A DNA stretch of 64,000 bases from Halioxenophilus sp033283405 (GTDB taxonomy: Bacteria > Pseudomonadota > Gammaproteobacteria > Pseudomonadales > Cellvibrionaceae). Below are positions 50,903 to 59,460 of the stretch, in pieces (the first letter of the stretch is position 1; the number at the start of each line of letters is the position of its first letter). The stretch covers positions 124,001 to 188,000 of the forward strand of contig NZ_JAWMQR010000005.1 of NCBI RefSeq assembly GCF_033283405.1, written 5' to 3'. A program made the translations under genes and the position numbers. The notes under the pieces are model-generated. The model was not told the DNA's origin and made no database searches. It saw only the letters and a program-made list of their open reading frames with translations.

Positions 50903-51865
50903 ATGGCTGGTGTGTTAGACAGCGTCAATCAACGAACGCAATTGGTTGGCCAAAACCGGTTGGAGTTGTTGCTCTTTCGGCTGAAAGGTAAGCAGCTCTA
51001 CGGTATCAATGTGTTCAAGGTGAAAGAGGTTCTACAGTGCCCAACACTGTATGAGATACCCAATCGTAATCCGGTGGTAAGGGGCGTTGCCCATATTCGT
51101 GGTGGCACCATCTCAATCATGGATATGAATCTCTCTATCGGCCGTTCGCCGCTGGAAGATATTAAAAACTGCTTCGTAATTATTACTGAGTACAACCGTT
51201 CCACACAGGGTTTTCTGGTTGGCGCGGTGGAGCGGATTGTCAATATGAATTGGGAATCCATCCACCCACCACCGAAAGGGGCGGGCAAGGAGAACTACCT
51301 CACTGCGGTTACTGAGATAGAAAACCAATTAGTGGAAATTATTGACGTTGAAAAGATTCTGGCAGAGGTGAATCCGTTGTCAGAGATGATCAGCGAGGGG
51401 GTCATTGAAGATGGTATCTCCGAGCGGGTAGTGCAAAAGCATGTGCTGATTGTTGACGACTCCACTATCGCCCGCAAACAGATACAGCGGGTGGTTGAGC
51501 AGATGGGTATTAAAACCACACTCAAAAAAGATGGCCGTGAAGCGCTGGATTACCTTGAGGGATTAATTGCTCAAGGCAAGAGTGCCATCGAAGAGTTGAT
51601 ATTGGTAATTTCCGATATCGAAATGCCAGAGATGGATGGTTATACCTTTACTGCTGAGGTTCGTGCAAATCCCGCGTTAAAAGATTTACATGTAGTACTA
51701 CATACCTCGTTGAGCGGTGTATTTAACGAAGCTATGGTGAAAAAAGTTGGTGCTGATAATTTCCTGGCAAAGTTTAATCCGGATGATCTGGCCAAAGCGG
51801 TAAACAGCCGAGTCAAATTTATGACTGGCGAAGACCTGTTGGATGAAGATGAAACTGATGTTTAG
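50903..51865 (+). CDS. cheV: chemotaxis coupling protein CheV
   Basis: 320 residues: N-terminal CheW-like domain (about 15-165, with LLFRLKGKQLYGINVFKVKEVLQ and PVVRGVAHIRGGTISIMDM) and C-terminal receiver domain (about 180-305) with the acidic pair and phospho-acceptor aspartate in LIVDDSTIARKQIQ and ISDIEMPEMDGYTFTAEVR. It couples receptors to CheA with adaptation by phosphorylation. Followed by cheR after 41 bp. Confidence 0.96.
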   Translation: MAGVLDSVNQRTQLVGQNRLELLLFRLKGKQLYGINVFKVKEVLQCPTLYEIPNRNPVVRGVAHIRGGTISIMDMNLSIGRSPLEDIKNCFVIITEYNRSTQGFLVGAVERIVNMNWESIHPPPKGAGKENYLTAVTEIENQLVEIIDVEKILAEVNPLSEMISEGVIEDGISERVVQKHVLIVDDSTIARKQIQRVVEQMGIKTTLKKDGREALDYLEGLIAQGKSAIEELILVISDIEMPEMDGYTFTAEVRANPALKDLHVVLHTSLSGVFNEAMVKKVGADNFLAKFNPDDLAKAVNSRVKFMTGEDLLDEDETDV

Positions 51866-51906
51866 TTTTCCTGAAATGACCGCCGTACCATTGCCGAGCG
51901 AAAAAT

Positions 51907-52809
51907 GTGAATTGTTGGGTAACTTGCTTGGATAAGCGCGACTTTTTTAATTGGACATCCAAAAACCAGTTTGCCGATCCCAACCGCGAGGAGTTTCATA
52001 AATTCCGAGATTATCTGGAGTCGGTGAGCGGCATTCACCTGCCTGACAACAAAGATTATTTGATTGTCACCCGTCTAAAAAAGATTCTGCAAAATCAAGG
52101 ACTCGATTCGATCACCAGTCTGTTGTCTGAAGTGCAACGGGCAGGTCGACGTGAGCTGCGTGAACAGGTCATCAATGCCATGACCACCAACGAAACTTTC
52201 TGGTTTCGTGATAACTACCCATTTCACTACTTCCAACAACGTCTGTTACCCGATCTGTTCCGATCCCGAGCCGGTAAAATTCGTGTTTGGTGTGCGGCCT
52301 GCTCTTCCGGACAGGAGCCCTATTCGCTGGCTATGTTGGCCGATGAAATGACTTCGGTCGGCGGTCAATTTGCCGGGCGGCAAGTGGAATTTATTGCGAC
52401 TGATATCTCCACGGCAATGCTGGAAAGATGTAAAGAGGGTGTATACGACAAACTGGAAATTACCCGGGGTATGCGCCCAGAACGGATGCAAAAACATTTC
52501 CATCAGGTATCGGAAAACCTCTGGCAGGTGGAGGCCAATATCCGTCAAAAAGTGAATTTCCGGCAGCTCAATTTAACCGATGCTTTTATTGGCTTGGGAA
52601 AGTTTGATGTGATCTTTTGCCGCAATGTGTTGATCTATTTTAACTCTGAACTCAAAACCAATATTTTGGGTCGTCTGCATGAACAATTGGTAACCAACGG
52701 CACCCTGTTTCTCGGCGCATCTGAAGGGCTGGGTGCCAGTGGTAATTTGTTTGAGATGATTCAATGTGAGCCAGGTATCGCTTATCGCGCCCTGGCCAAA
52801 ACCCCTTAA
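51907..52809 (+). CDS. cheR: chemotaxis methyltransferase CheR
   Basis: Up to 300 residues, the MCP glutamate methyltransferase. The N-terminal helical domain (FHKFRDYLESVSGIHLPDNKDYLIVTRL) precedes the SAM-binding domain with IRVWCAACSSGQEPYSLAMLADE and IFCRNVLIYFN, all CheR hallmarks; the end LFLGASEGLG is conserved. The start is uncertain: GTG 51907 and a TTG at 51928 are possible, with no clear ribosome site. The cheV-cheR pair beside flgMNA is the Pseudomonas arrangement. Confidence 0.92.
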   Translation: MNCWVTCLDKRDFFNWTSKNQFADPNREEFHKFRDYLESVSGIHLPDNKDYLIVTRLKKILQNQGLDSITSLLSEVQRAGRRELREQVINAMTTNETFWFRDNYPFHYFQQRLLPDLFRSRAGKIRVWCAACSSGQEPYSLAMLADEMTSVGGQFAGRQVEFIATDISTAMLERCKEGVYDKLEITRGMRPERMQKHFHQVSENLWQVEANIRQKVNFRQLNLTDAFIGLGKFDVIFCRNVLIYFNSELKTNILGRLHEQLVTNGTLFLGASEGLGASGNLFEMIQCEPGIAYRALAKTP

Positions 52810-53650
52810 GGACTCGGGCAGGTAGCCTGGCTGCTGCATTCGGCAAGCACGGAGTGGCCATTTACGGTTGGCGAGGGGTGGCAGCTTGGCATGGTGCAGT
52901 TAGCTCGGCTTACCGTTGTAGCTCACCCGCAGTTATAGCCCTCTCATAGTTGTAGTCCACCCGGTTGGACAACTGCGGTCTGGCCGGTTCTGATTGCTGT
53001 TCAGCTTGACGATTGAATACCCACATTGGCACCGTGGCGAGACCTCATCATTTTCTTGACAAGCTGCGGCGTTAGCTCCAGCATCAGCAGCTCATGCCGT
53101 AACCCGATTGCCCCGCTTGAGCCATCAGCGTCTCCCACCCCTTTCCATAACCCATGACTAATATCAAAAGTGGCAAGGTGAATTAACCACTCGGTTAATT
53201 TGGTGGCGTATTGAATTGAGACTTGAGTCCTTGTCCGTGTGTGATCCTTGTCTAGTTTGTGGATATTCTATGGCTCTTGTTGGTGTGAATGTCGGTAATA
53301 TTCGGTCTGTGTAGGGGGATTTAGCGCGTTCATTTCTCTGGCCATTGGCAGAGCTTTAACTTGCACTACTCAGAGCACCCAAAGAATCTCAGTCGATCTA
53401 TCGTCTTGTCCTTGTAGTGGGGCGATTACAGCTTAGGTTTATATAACTCCGCTTTCATGAATTCGGGGTAAAGCAGCCCAGGGGTATGGTCATTGACTGT
53501 TATGGCCAACTAAAACATGGGTAACACGATTGAGCTCGGTGTGACGGACTTCCGGATTTCCAGGTTTATATCGTTTCTCTAATGTGGGCCAAGAGTTCTC
53601 TCGGCTCGCCGGTTACAGTTTGTGTCACTAAAGGTGTGGTTGGTTAAAGG
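52810..53650. other. 841-bp non-coding gap between cheR and opgG
   Basis: No open frame of 60 codons is evident in this stretch on either strand. Structure is present: CCGCAGTT (52927-52934) pairs perfectly with AACTGCGG (52971-52978), enclosing an inner hairpin TCCA-CCCGGT-TGGA. An imperfect inverted repeat ATTAACCAC-TCGG-TTAATTTGG lies near 53179. The right part (53430-53600) is A/T-richer and may hold the opgG promoter. I cannot name any element here. Confidence 0.5.
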
Positions 53651-55267
53651 ATGCGGTCGAGTAAGAAGGCTTACAGCAATCGGATAGGCTTCTGGCTATA
53701 CGGTTTGTTGGTTGCATTATGCTGTTGCGAAGAGGTTGTTGCCCAGGTGCCTGCCCAACAGCCGCCATTGCGCCCGCAATCCAGTCAGACCCTCTTTGAT
53801 ATTGTCACCGAGCGCGCCCGCGCGTTGGCCAGCAAGCCTTATGTCGCTCCCAAGCACGATTTACCGGCGCCTCTGGCCAATTTGACCTACGACCAATACC
53901 GGGGTATTCGATTCAATCCGGAGCACGCTATTTGGCATGACTCATCGGAATATGAACTACAGCTGTTTCATCCCGGATTTCTGTTTTTAGAACCAATCGC
54001 CATCACCTTGATAGATGAATATTCGGTCTTCAAAAAGCTGAGCTTCGATCCCGATCAGTTTATCTATGAGCGGGAGGCGACTTCACTGGCCAGTGCCTTG
54101 GCAAGTGTACAGAAAGAGGGGATCGGTTTTTCGGGGTTTAGAGTTCACTACCCCATTAATCAGAGCAGCTACAAAGATGAGATGCTGGTTTTTCAAGGGG
54201 CGTCCTATTTTCGTCCACTAGGGCCAAATCAAGCGTATGGCATCTCTGCTCGCGGTTTGGCAATTAACACCGGTGAGCCTAGTGGAGAGGAGTTTCCCCG
54301 TTTTTCTGAATTTTGGATTATTAAACCGAAACCCAATGACCACTATTTAACAATTGCTGCGTTATTGGACAGTCCATCACTAGCCGGTGCTTATATATTT
54401 AAAGTGGCTACGGGAGTTGATACTGAAATAGAGGTGAAGGCAAAACTTTTTACACGGGAAAGTGTTGTTAAGTTGGGTATTGCCCCTCTAACCAGTATGT
54501 TCTTCTACGGCGAAAATCAAAATCGCAATTATCGGGATTTTCGCCCGGAGGTTCATGATTCTGACGGCCTGCAGGTACTTACCGGTAGCGGTGAATGGAT
54601 ATGGCGGCCACTGCAGAACCCGAAAAGATTACTGATTACCTCGTCTATGACGCGTCAGTTAAAGGGTTTTGGTGTGGCACAGCGGGATAGAAATTTTGAT
54701 CACTATCTCGATCTGGAAGCGAAGTATGAGACCCGGCCCAGTCTCTGGGTTGAGCCCTTGAATGACTGGGGTGAGGGGCGCATTGAGTTGGTGGAAATTC
54801 CAACTCCGGATGAGACCAATGACAATATAGTCGCGTTCTGGGTAAGTAACCAGCCGGTGGCGGCGGGTAGTGAACTCAATTACCAGTACCGTCTCCAAAC
54901 GTTCGATAATTTTATCGCTTCACATGCTCTGGCGAAGGTGCTTCGAACCCGCATTGGCAGTGCAGCGATACCGGGTGATCCCAATCCGCCCCCGGCCAAC
55001 AATCGTCAATTTGTGGTCGACTTTTGTGGTGCCGGAATTGAGAAACTCAGTGCAGGCCAGCCATTGGAGGCTGATCTGCAAGTCATTAATGGTGTGGCCA
55101 GGGATATAACTACAACCAAAATACCTACAGAAAACTGTTGGCGAGCTTCATTTAAATTGGCGCCCCAAAGTAAGGATGCGGTGGACATGCGCTTAAAACT
55201 TCTTTATCGCGATCAACCCGTCAGTGAGGTTTGGAATTATGTTTGGACGCCAGAGAACGGCCAGTAG
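53651..55267 (+). CDS. opgG: periplasmic glucans biosynthesis protein OpgG
   Basis: 538-residue periplasmic protein (E. coli MdoG 511) that adds the branches to the beta-1,2 glucan backbone made by OpgH. Signal peptide about residues 10-32 (IGFWLYGLLVALCCCEEVVAQ). Typical segments: LTYDQYRGIRFNPEHAIWH, QLFHPGFLF, GASYFRPLGPNQAYGISARGLAI, and EGRIELVEIPTPDETNDNIVAFW. The open frame starts at 53651 with weak GG-rich sequence before it. Overlaps opgH by 29 bp, an operon. Confidence 0.93.
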   Translation: MRSSKKAYSNRIGFWLYGLLVALCCCEEVVAQVPAQQPPLRPQSSQTLFDIVTERARALASKPYVAPKHDLPAPLANLTYDQYRGIRFNPEHAIWHDSSEYELQLFHPGFLFLEPIAITLIDEYSVFKKLSFDPDQFIYEREATSLASALASVQKEGIGFSGFRVHYPINQSSYKDEMLVFQGASYFRPLGPNQAYGISARGLAINTGEPSGEEFPRFSEFWIIKPKPNDHYLTIAALLDSPSLAGAYIFKVATGVDTEIEVKAKLFTRESVVKLGIAPLTSMFFYGENQNRNYRDFRPEVHDSDGLQVLTGSGEWIWRPLQNPKRLLITSSMTRQLKGFGVAQRDRNFDHYLDLEAKYETRPSLWVEPLNDWGEGRIELVEIPTPDETNDNIVAFWVSNQPVAAGSELNYQYRLQTFDNFIASHALAKVLRTRIGSAAIPGDPNPPPANNRQFVVDFCGAGIEKLSAGQPLEADLQVINGVARDITTTKIPTENCWRASFKLAPQSKDAVDMRLKLLYRDQPVSEVWNYVWTPENGQ

Positions 55268-57248
55268 CTTGCTATTCCCTATGCGATCGCTAGCAAAGAT
55301 TGAGGGCGATCCCAACACCAGAGAGTTCTCTTATCCAGCGCAGTCATGGCGTTTGGTGATTTTCTTTTTGGTAAACCTCGTAAGCATTGTTGCCGGTGGA
55401 GCAATGATGTTCGATATCCTCAGTGCCAATGAAACAACGGTTTTTGAATTGGTTTTATTGGGGCTATTTATCATCACCTACGGTTGGATCTGCATCGCCT
55501 TCTGGACCGGAGTGGTCGGATTTTTCTTTCAGTGGTTTCGGCGCGATCCATTGACACTGGCCAAGTTGGCACCGGAGTCTAACGTCCCGGCCGATCTCAA
55601 TGGCTTCCGTACCGCGGTTATCATGCCCATCTACAACGAAGACGTAGAGCGGGTGTTTGCCGGTTTTGAAGCATCAATACAATCGCTATTGGCAACCGGC
55701 CACGGCAGCGGCTTCGATTTTTATCTGCTGAGCGACAGCCAAAAACCACTAATCAAAGAGGCGGAGTTGAAAGCCTGGCGGGCACTGCAGGAGCGTCTGG
55801 GCGCTTTTGCCCAGCACACCTATTACCGCAACCGCACTCAAAACAGCTACCGTAAAGTCGGTAATGTGGCGGAGTTCTGTCAGCGTTGGGGGCGCTACTA
55901 TCAGGCGATGATTGTGCTGGATGCCGATAGCGTTATGACCGGCTCCTGTATGGTGGAGTTGTCGGCAAAATTAAAAAGTAATCCCGATGTCGGTCTGATC
56001 CAAACTGTGCCGATTCCTGTTCGACAATCAACCTTCTTTGGCCGTTTTTTACAGTTTGCGGCCAGCCTCTGCAGCCCCATGTTGGCAACCGGGTTGGCCT
56101 TTTGGCAAACCGACAATGCCAACTACTGGGGGCACAACGCCATCATTCGGGTGACCGCTTTCGTTGCCGCCTGTGGTCTACCCAAATTGCCAGGTAAAGC
56201 CCCTTTTGGTGGTGAGATTCTAAGTCACGACTTCGTTGAGGCGGCGCTCCTGCGCCGGGCTGGCTGGCAGGTGGTGCTGGATGCGAATCAAGGGGGAAGC
56301 TACGAAGAGGTCCCTGGTAATATGCTGGATTACGCCACCCGTGACCGGCGCTGGTTGCAGGGTAATATTCAGCACTTGGGCCTGCTGACGATGAGTGGCG
56401 TCAGCCTCTTAAGCCGGCTCCATTTCCTGTTGGGAGCCTTGGCTTATCTCTCCTCGTTCATTTGGCTGATGATGCTCCTGCTGAGCAGCTTGGATGCCGT
56501 GGCCAGAGCCCTGGTCTCTGATCAATTCTTTACCTCCAGTTACCAGTTGTTCCCGGTCTGGCCAATTGCCAAAACCGATGTGATTGCCGGCTTGATGGCC
56601 ATCACCAGCTGCCTGTTGTTTGCCCCCAAGATAATGGCTCTGATACTGGCCTGGCGTAACCATCCCAACCTGTTTGGTGGCCGTCTGCGGTTGATGCTGT
56701 CAGCGGTGATCGAGATAGTCTTTGCGGTGGCCATTGCTCCGGTGATGATGTTTTTCCACACCGTGTTCCTGTTATCAACTCTCTCCGGTGTGGATTCACC
56801 CTGGCAGGCTCAGCCGCGAGAGGGGCGCCTGGTCAGTTGGCGGGATGCCTTCCGGCGCACCTGGCTGGCCAGCGTCATGGCCATTGTCTGGGCGGGTCTG
56901 ACCGCCCATTTCACCATCTCCTATTTCTACTGGCTGCTACCGGTCATCGTTGGGATGTTCCTGGCGGCACCCATTGTGCGTTGGTCCAGTAGTGTCTGGT
57001 TGGGTAGATGGCTGCGTGAGCAGGGGCTGTTGGTGTGCCCCGCTGAGGCAGAGGAGCCTGTTGAGCTGCAGGTTATACCTGAGGGTATAGCCAGGGTTGC
57101 GGCCGACCTGAATAGCTCCCAGAGCTACGATAACAGCCTGCCGACGCTGCTCCCTGATCTCTCCTATACCATGCCTCAGCAGGCGCTCTTCCAGCCAAAC
57201 TGGTTTAGCCGGCGCTACCGGGCGGCAGCGGCCAGAACTTCATCGTAA
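55239..57248 (+). CDS. opgH: glucans biosynthesis glucosyltransferase OpgH, short form
   Basis: 669-residue membrane GT2 enzyme polymerising the glucan backbone from UDP-glucose in the inner membrane. The glycosyltransferase loop has VIMPIYNEDVERVFAG, YLLSDSQ, VLDADSVM and the processivity motif RDRRWLQGN; six or more membrane helices surround it. E. coli OpgH has 847 residues, with about 140 cytoplasmic N-terminal residues that bind FtsZ; here membrane helix 1 starts near residue 40, so that region is missing, as in Xanthomonas HrpM (about 645). ATG 55239 with GAGG 10 bp before; ATG 55281 is an alternative. Confidence 0.92.
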   Translation: MFGRQRTASSLLFPMRSLAKIEGDPNTREFSYPAQSWRLVIFFLVNLVSIVAGGAMMFDILSANETTVFELVLLGLFIITYGWICIAFWTGVVGFFFQWFRRDPLTLAKLAPESNVPADLNGFRTAVIMPIYNEDVERVFAGFEASIQSLLATGHGSGFDFYLLSDSQKPLIKEAELKAWRALQERLGAFAQHTYYRNRTQNSYRKVGNVAEFCQRWGRYYQAMIVLDADSVMTGSCMVELSAKLKSNPDVGLIQTVPIPVRQSTFFGRFLQFAASLCSPMLATGLAFWQTDNANYWGHNAIIRVTAFVAACGLPKLPGKAPFGGEILSHDFVEAALLRRAGWQVVLDANQGGSYEEVPGNMLDYATRDRRWLQGNIQHLGLLTMSGVSLLSRLHFLLGALAYLSSFIWLMMLLLSSLDAVARALVSDQFFTSSYQLFPVWPIAKTDVIAGLMAITSCLLFAPKIMALILAWRNHPNLFGGRLRLMLSAVIEIVFAVAIAPVMMFFHTVFLLSTLSGVDSPWQAQPREGRLVSWRDAFRRTWLASVMAIVWAGLTAHFTISYFYWLLPVIVGMFLAAPIVRWSSSVWLGRWLREQGLLVCPAEAEEPVELQVIPEGIARVAADLNSSQSYDNSLPTLLPDLSYTMPQQALFQPNWFSRRYRAAAARTSS

Positions 57249-57284
57249 TGGCTGCCAGTTAGCTGGCAATATATTGGCGGCAGT

Positions 57285-57321
57285 AAAAAAGGCTTGGCCC
57301 ATAGCGGGCCAAGCCTTTTTT
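57285..57321. terminator. bidirectional terminator after opgH
   Basis: Perfect 16-bp stem AAAAAAGGCTTGGCCC (57285-57300) / GGGCCAAGCCTTTTTT (57306-57321), loop ATAGC. With A and T runs on both sides it can end transcription from opgH and from the leftward gene at 57343. Confidence 0.9.
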
Positions 57322-57342
57322 ATGTCGAGAGCAGCGGTGCGA

Positions 57343-57798
57343 TTAAGCGTAGTAAGCGGCTCTCAGGGCGAGCAGACTGGGCTGCTCCAGGGTGGTACCG
57401 TCGCTGGAGCGGACCACAGAGTAGGCACTGCCGCTCATTACTACTCTTTCACCTTGTTCGGCAAAGGCGACAAGGTTGTCGGCCGGGTTAAGTGTGCGGT
57501 GGTAAGCGCCGCCCTGGAAGGAGTTGAAGTCTGCGACTATACCGGCATGGGGTGGGTGACCAACCACTTCCCACCAGGCAGTGCTGGGCTCGTGGGACCA
57601 CTTCTCGCCAATGGTTTCCGGAGGCAGAAAGCGCTCTACCAGGCTGCCCTCGACAACTGCGTGCTGGGCTCTGCCAGCACTTTCGATGGCTTGGCCGTTT
57701 TTAGGCTCGCGAGTTTCCAATATGGCACCACTCAGAAACTCTTTATCGGCATCAAGCACCCGATGTTTTTGGCCGTCTAAGTCTTTGTGTTCAAACAT
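57343..57798 (-). CDS. unknown protein, 151 residues
   Basis: No family recognised. The soluble, acidic protein starts MFEHKDLDGQKHRVLDADKEFLSG; GHPPHAGIVADFNSFQGGAYHRTL and EQGERVVMSGSAYSVVRSSDGTTLEQ are the most structured parts. No signal peptide or membrane helix. The ATG complement at 57796-57798 is used because the upstream frame is short and unlike it. It converges on opgH at a strong shared terminator and is read away from an FNR-type box 163 bp upstream. Function not assigned. Confidence 0.7.
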   Translation of the reverse strand: MFEHKDLDGQKHRVLDADKEFLSGAILETREPKNGQAIESAGRAQHAVVEGSLVERFLPPETIGEKWSHEPSTAWWEVVGHPPHAGIVADFNSFQGGAYHRTLNPADNLVAFAEQGERVVMSGSAYSVVRSSDGTTLEQPSLLALRAAYYA

Positions 57799-57954
57799 GG
57801 TATTCCCCCTACGGTAATGGGCGCCATTGCGGCCCTTTGTTAACAATCACCTTACTACCCGGCAATCTGCATACCAGGGTAAGAGCGGCGCTTAGCGGTT
57901 GCTCTTGGCGCTGCTCCAGGCTGTGGTTGGCCGCCTTTAGGTAACCGTAACCAT

Positions 57955-57968
57955 TTGATTCAAATCAA
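57955..57968. promoter_or_regulatory. perfect FNR/Anr-type box
   Basis: TTGAT-TCAA-ATCAA matches the FNR/Anr consensus TTGAT-N4-ATCAA exactly. Placed as a class II site (centre about 41 bp before transcription start) it fits a rightward promoter: a -10-like TTATCA lies near 57993 and the open frame at 58031 follows. Leftward it is 157 bp from the 57343 gene, less typical. Confidence 0.75.
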
Positions 57969-58030
57969 AAAAATTTCGCAGCTAGCGATGGCTTATCAGG
58001 CGAGAGGAAAGTCTTGGCGAGAGTGGTGGG

Positions 58031-58270
58031 GTGAAGGGGCTTCCGGCATTTGTATCGTTGGCAACAATAGCGATGTTGGGTTTGGTCGGCAGCCTGGCAC
58101 AGGCCGCTGGCACAATTAGTACCCATATCAGGCCGGTTTCGGCTCTGCTCGCAATGGCGGTGTGGGTATTTAGCCTGACAACGGCAGAAACACCGGATGA
58201 ATCGCCGCTGATGGAGTCATCCTGTTCCAGCGGAGGAGGGACTGTCTTTGGAGTGCGTCTGTCGCTATAA
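58031..58270 (+). CDS. possible small exported/membrane protein
   Basis: Predicted 79 residues: MKGLPAFVSLATIAMLGLVG-SLAQAAG looks like a signal peptide (AQA cleavage), followed by a hydrophobic stretch VSALLAMAVWVFSL and a Ser-rich tail. The start is a GTG without a strong ribosome site. Support is that it lies about 28 bp after the expected start of a promoter built on the FNR box. No homology recognised; could also be non-coding. Confidence 0.35.
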   Translation: MKGLPAFVSLATIAMLGLVGSLAQAAGTISTHIRPVSALLAMAVWVFSLTTAETPDESPLMESSCSSGGGTVFGVRLSL

Positions 58271-58585
58271 AGTACCTGTCTCCAGCGAGAGTCTGTCTTG
58301 AGAGAGTGTCGGTAAATGTTGGTGCCAAAATTCCAACACCATCAAAAGCTAAATTAATGGATTGCCGCTTTAAATTTTTTCGGCCAGAGCAAAATTGCCG
58401 ATTGCCGGATGCAAAGCGGCAAGCCATTGCCGCTTTCTCAAAAAATAGCCGGTCTATTTGCCTCTATAGAGCTTAAATCCGCTGATTAATGGGCAATTTC
58501 CGAGTTGGCACAGCCTTCGCTTAATTGCCCTTGAAGCAATTAATTCCTGCGCAGTGACGCGGTATTTTTCTGAGAGCGTAAATCA
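58271..58585. other. 315-bp non-coding region before flgB
   Basis: Contains a near-palindrome GGTGCCAAAATTCCAACACC at 58320-58339, two copies of a CCGCTTT(A/C) motif near 58364 and 58428, and the flgB sigma-54-type promoter at 58506-58521. No open frame. Confidence 0.5.
58506..58521 (+). promoter_or_regulatory. sigma-54-type promoter for flgB
   Basis: TGGCAC-AGCCT-TCGCT: perfect -24 element and GC at the -12 position with correct 12-bp GG-GC step; only the second base of TTGC differs. It is 65 bp before the GTG of flgB and opens the flgBCDE run. Confidence 0.75.
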
Positions 58586-58990
58586 GTGGCAATTAATTTT
58601 GAGCAAGCATTGGGTGTACATCCGATGGCATTAAAGGCCCGCACCGAGCGAGCTAATATTCTGGCCAATAACCTGGCCAATGCCGAAACACCCGGCTACA
58701 AAGCCCGCGACATGGATTTTCAGAAACTCTTTTCTGAAATTCAGCCAGAGCAGAAAGATGGCTTAAATATGGTGGTTACCTCAAATAAACATACGCCCGG
58801 CGGCGCGCAGGTAGTCGATGACAGAGAACTGCTCTACCGCACTCCAATTCAGCCATCGATTGATGGTAATACGGTCGAGGAGCATGTAGAGCATGCCGAA
58901 TATATGGAAAACGCGCTTGCTTTTGAAGCCAGTTTTTTGTTTTTAAAAAGCCGCTTTTCCGGTCTGTTATCTGCGCTGCGAGGTGAATAG
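58586..58990 (+). CDS. flgB: flagellar proximal rod protein FlgB
   Basis: 134 residues; N-terminal rod signature ARTERANILANNLANAETPGYKARDMDFQ (about 18-47) and C-terminal NALAFEASFLFLKSRFSGL. Length typical (138 in E. coli). GTG start. First gene of flgBCDE, 2 bp before flgC. Confidence 0.96.
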   Translation: MAINFEQALGVHPMALKARTERANILANNLANAETPGYKARDMDFQKLFSEIQPEQKDGLNMVVTSNKHTPGGAQVVDDRELLYRTPIQPSIDGNTVEEHVEHAEYMENALAFEASFLFLKSRFSGLLSALRGE

Positions 58991-58992
58991 AG

Positions 58993-59433
58993 ATGTCTTT
59001 GGCCAATATTTTTGATACCGCCGCCAGCGCCATGAGTGCCAACACCGTGCGGCTTAATACCACCGCCAGTAACCTGGCTAATGCCGAATCAGCGGCGTCA
59101 AGCATCGACGAGACCTATCGTGCCCGGCATCCGGTATTTGCTGCGGTTCGTCAGCAGGTTGAAGCCTTGAGTTTTGATACCTTAGACGCCGGTCAAACGG
59201 AGACCCAAGGGGTTCAGGTGCTCGGTATTGTGGAGTCGGATGCGCCTTTACAGCAGCGCTATGAACCAGACCATCCGCTCGCTAATGAAGAGGGCTATGT
59301 CTTCTACCCGAACGTCAATGCCGTGGAAGAGATGACCAACATGATTTCCAGTTCCAAAGCGTATCAGATGAATGTGGAAGTGATGAACTCGGCAAAAACC
59401 ATGATGCAAAGACTATTGACCCTGGGTCAATAA
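58993..59433 (+). CDS. flgC: flagellar proximal rod protein FlgC
   Basis: 146 residues with the ATASAMSANTVRLNTTASNLANAES start and the C-terminal PNVNAVEEMTNMISSSKAYQMNVEVMNSAKTMMQRLLTLGQ, both FlgC signatures. ATG 2 bp after the flgB stop, so co-translated. Confidence 0.97.
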   Translation: MSLANIFDTAASAMSANTVRLNTTASNLANAESAASSIDETYRARHPVFAAVRQQVEALSFDTLDAGQTETQGVQVLGIVESDAPLQQRYEPDHPLANEEGYVFYPNVNAVEEMTNMISSSKAYQMNVEVMNSAKTMMQRLLTLGQ

Positions 59434-59460
59434 CGTTACTAACGACGGAGACATCCTACT

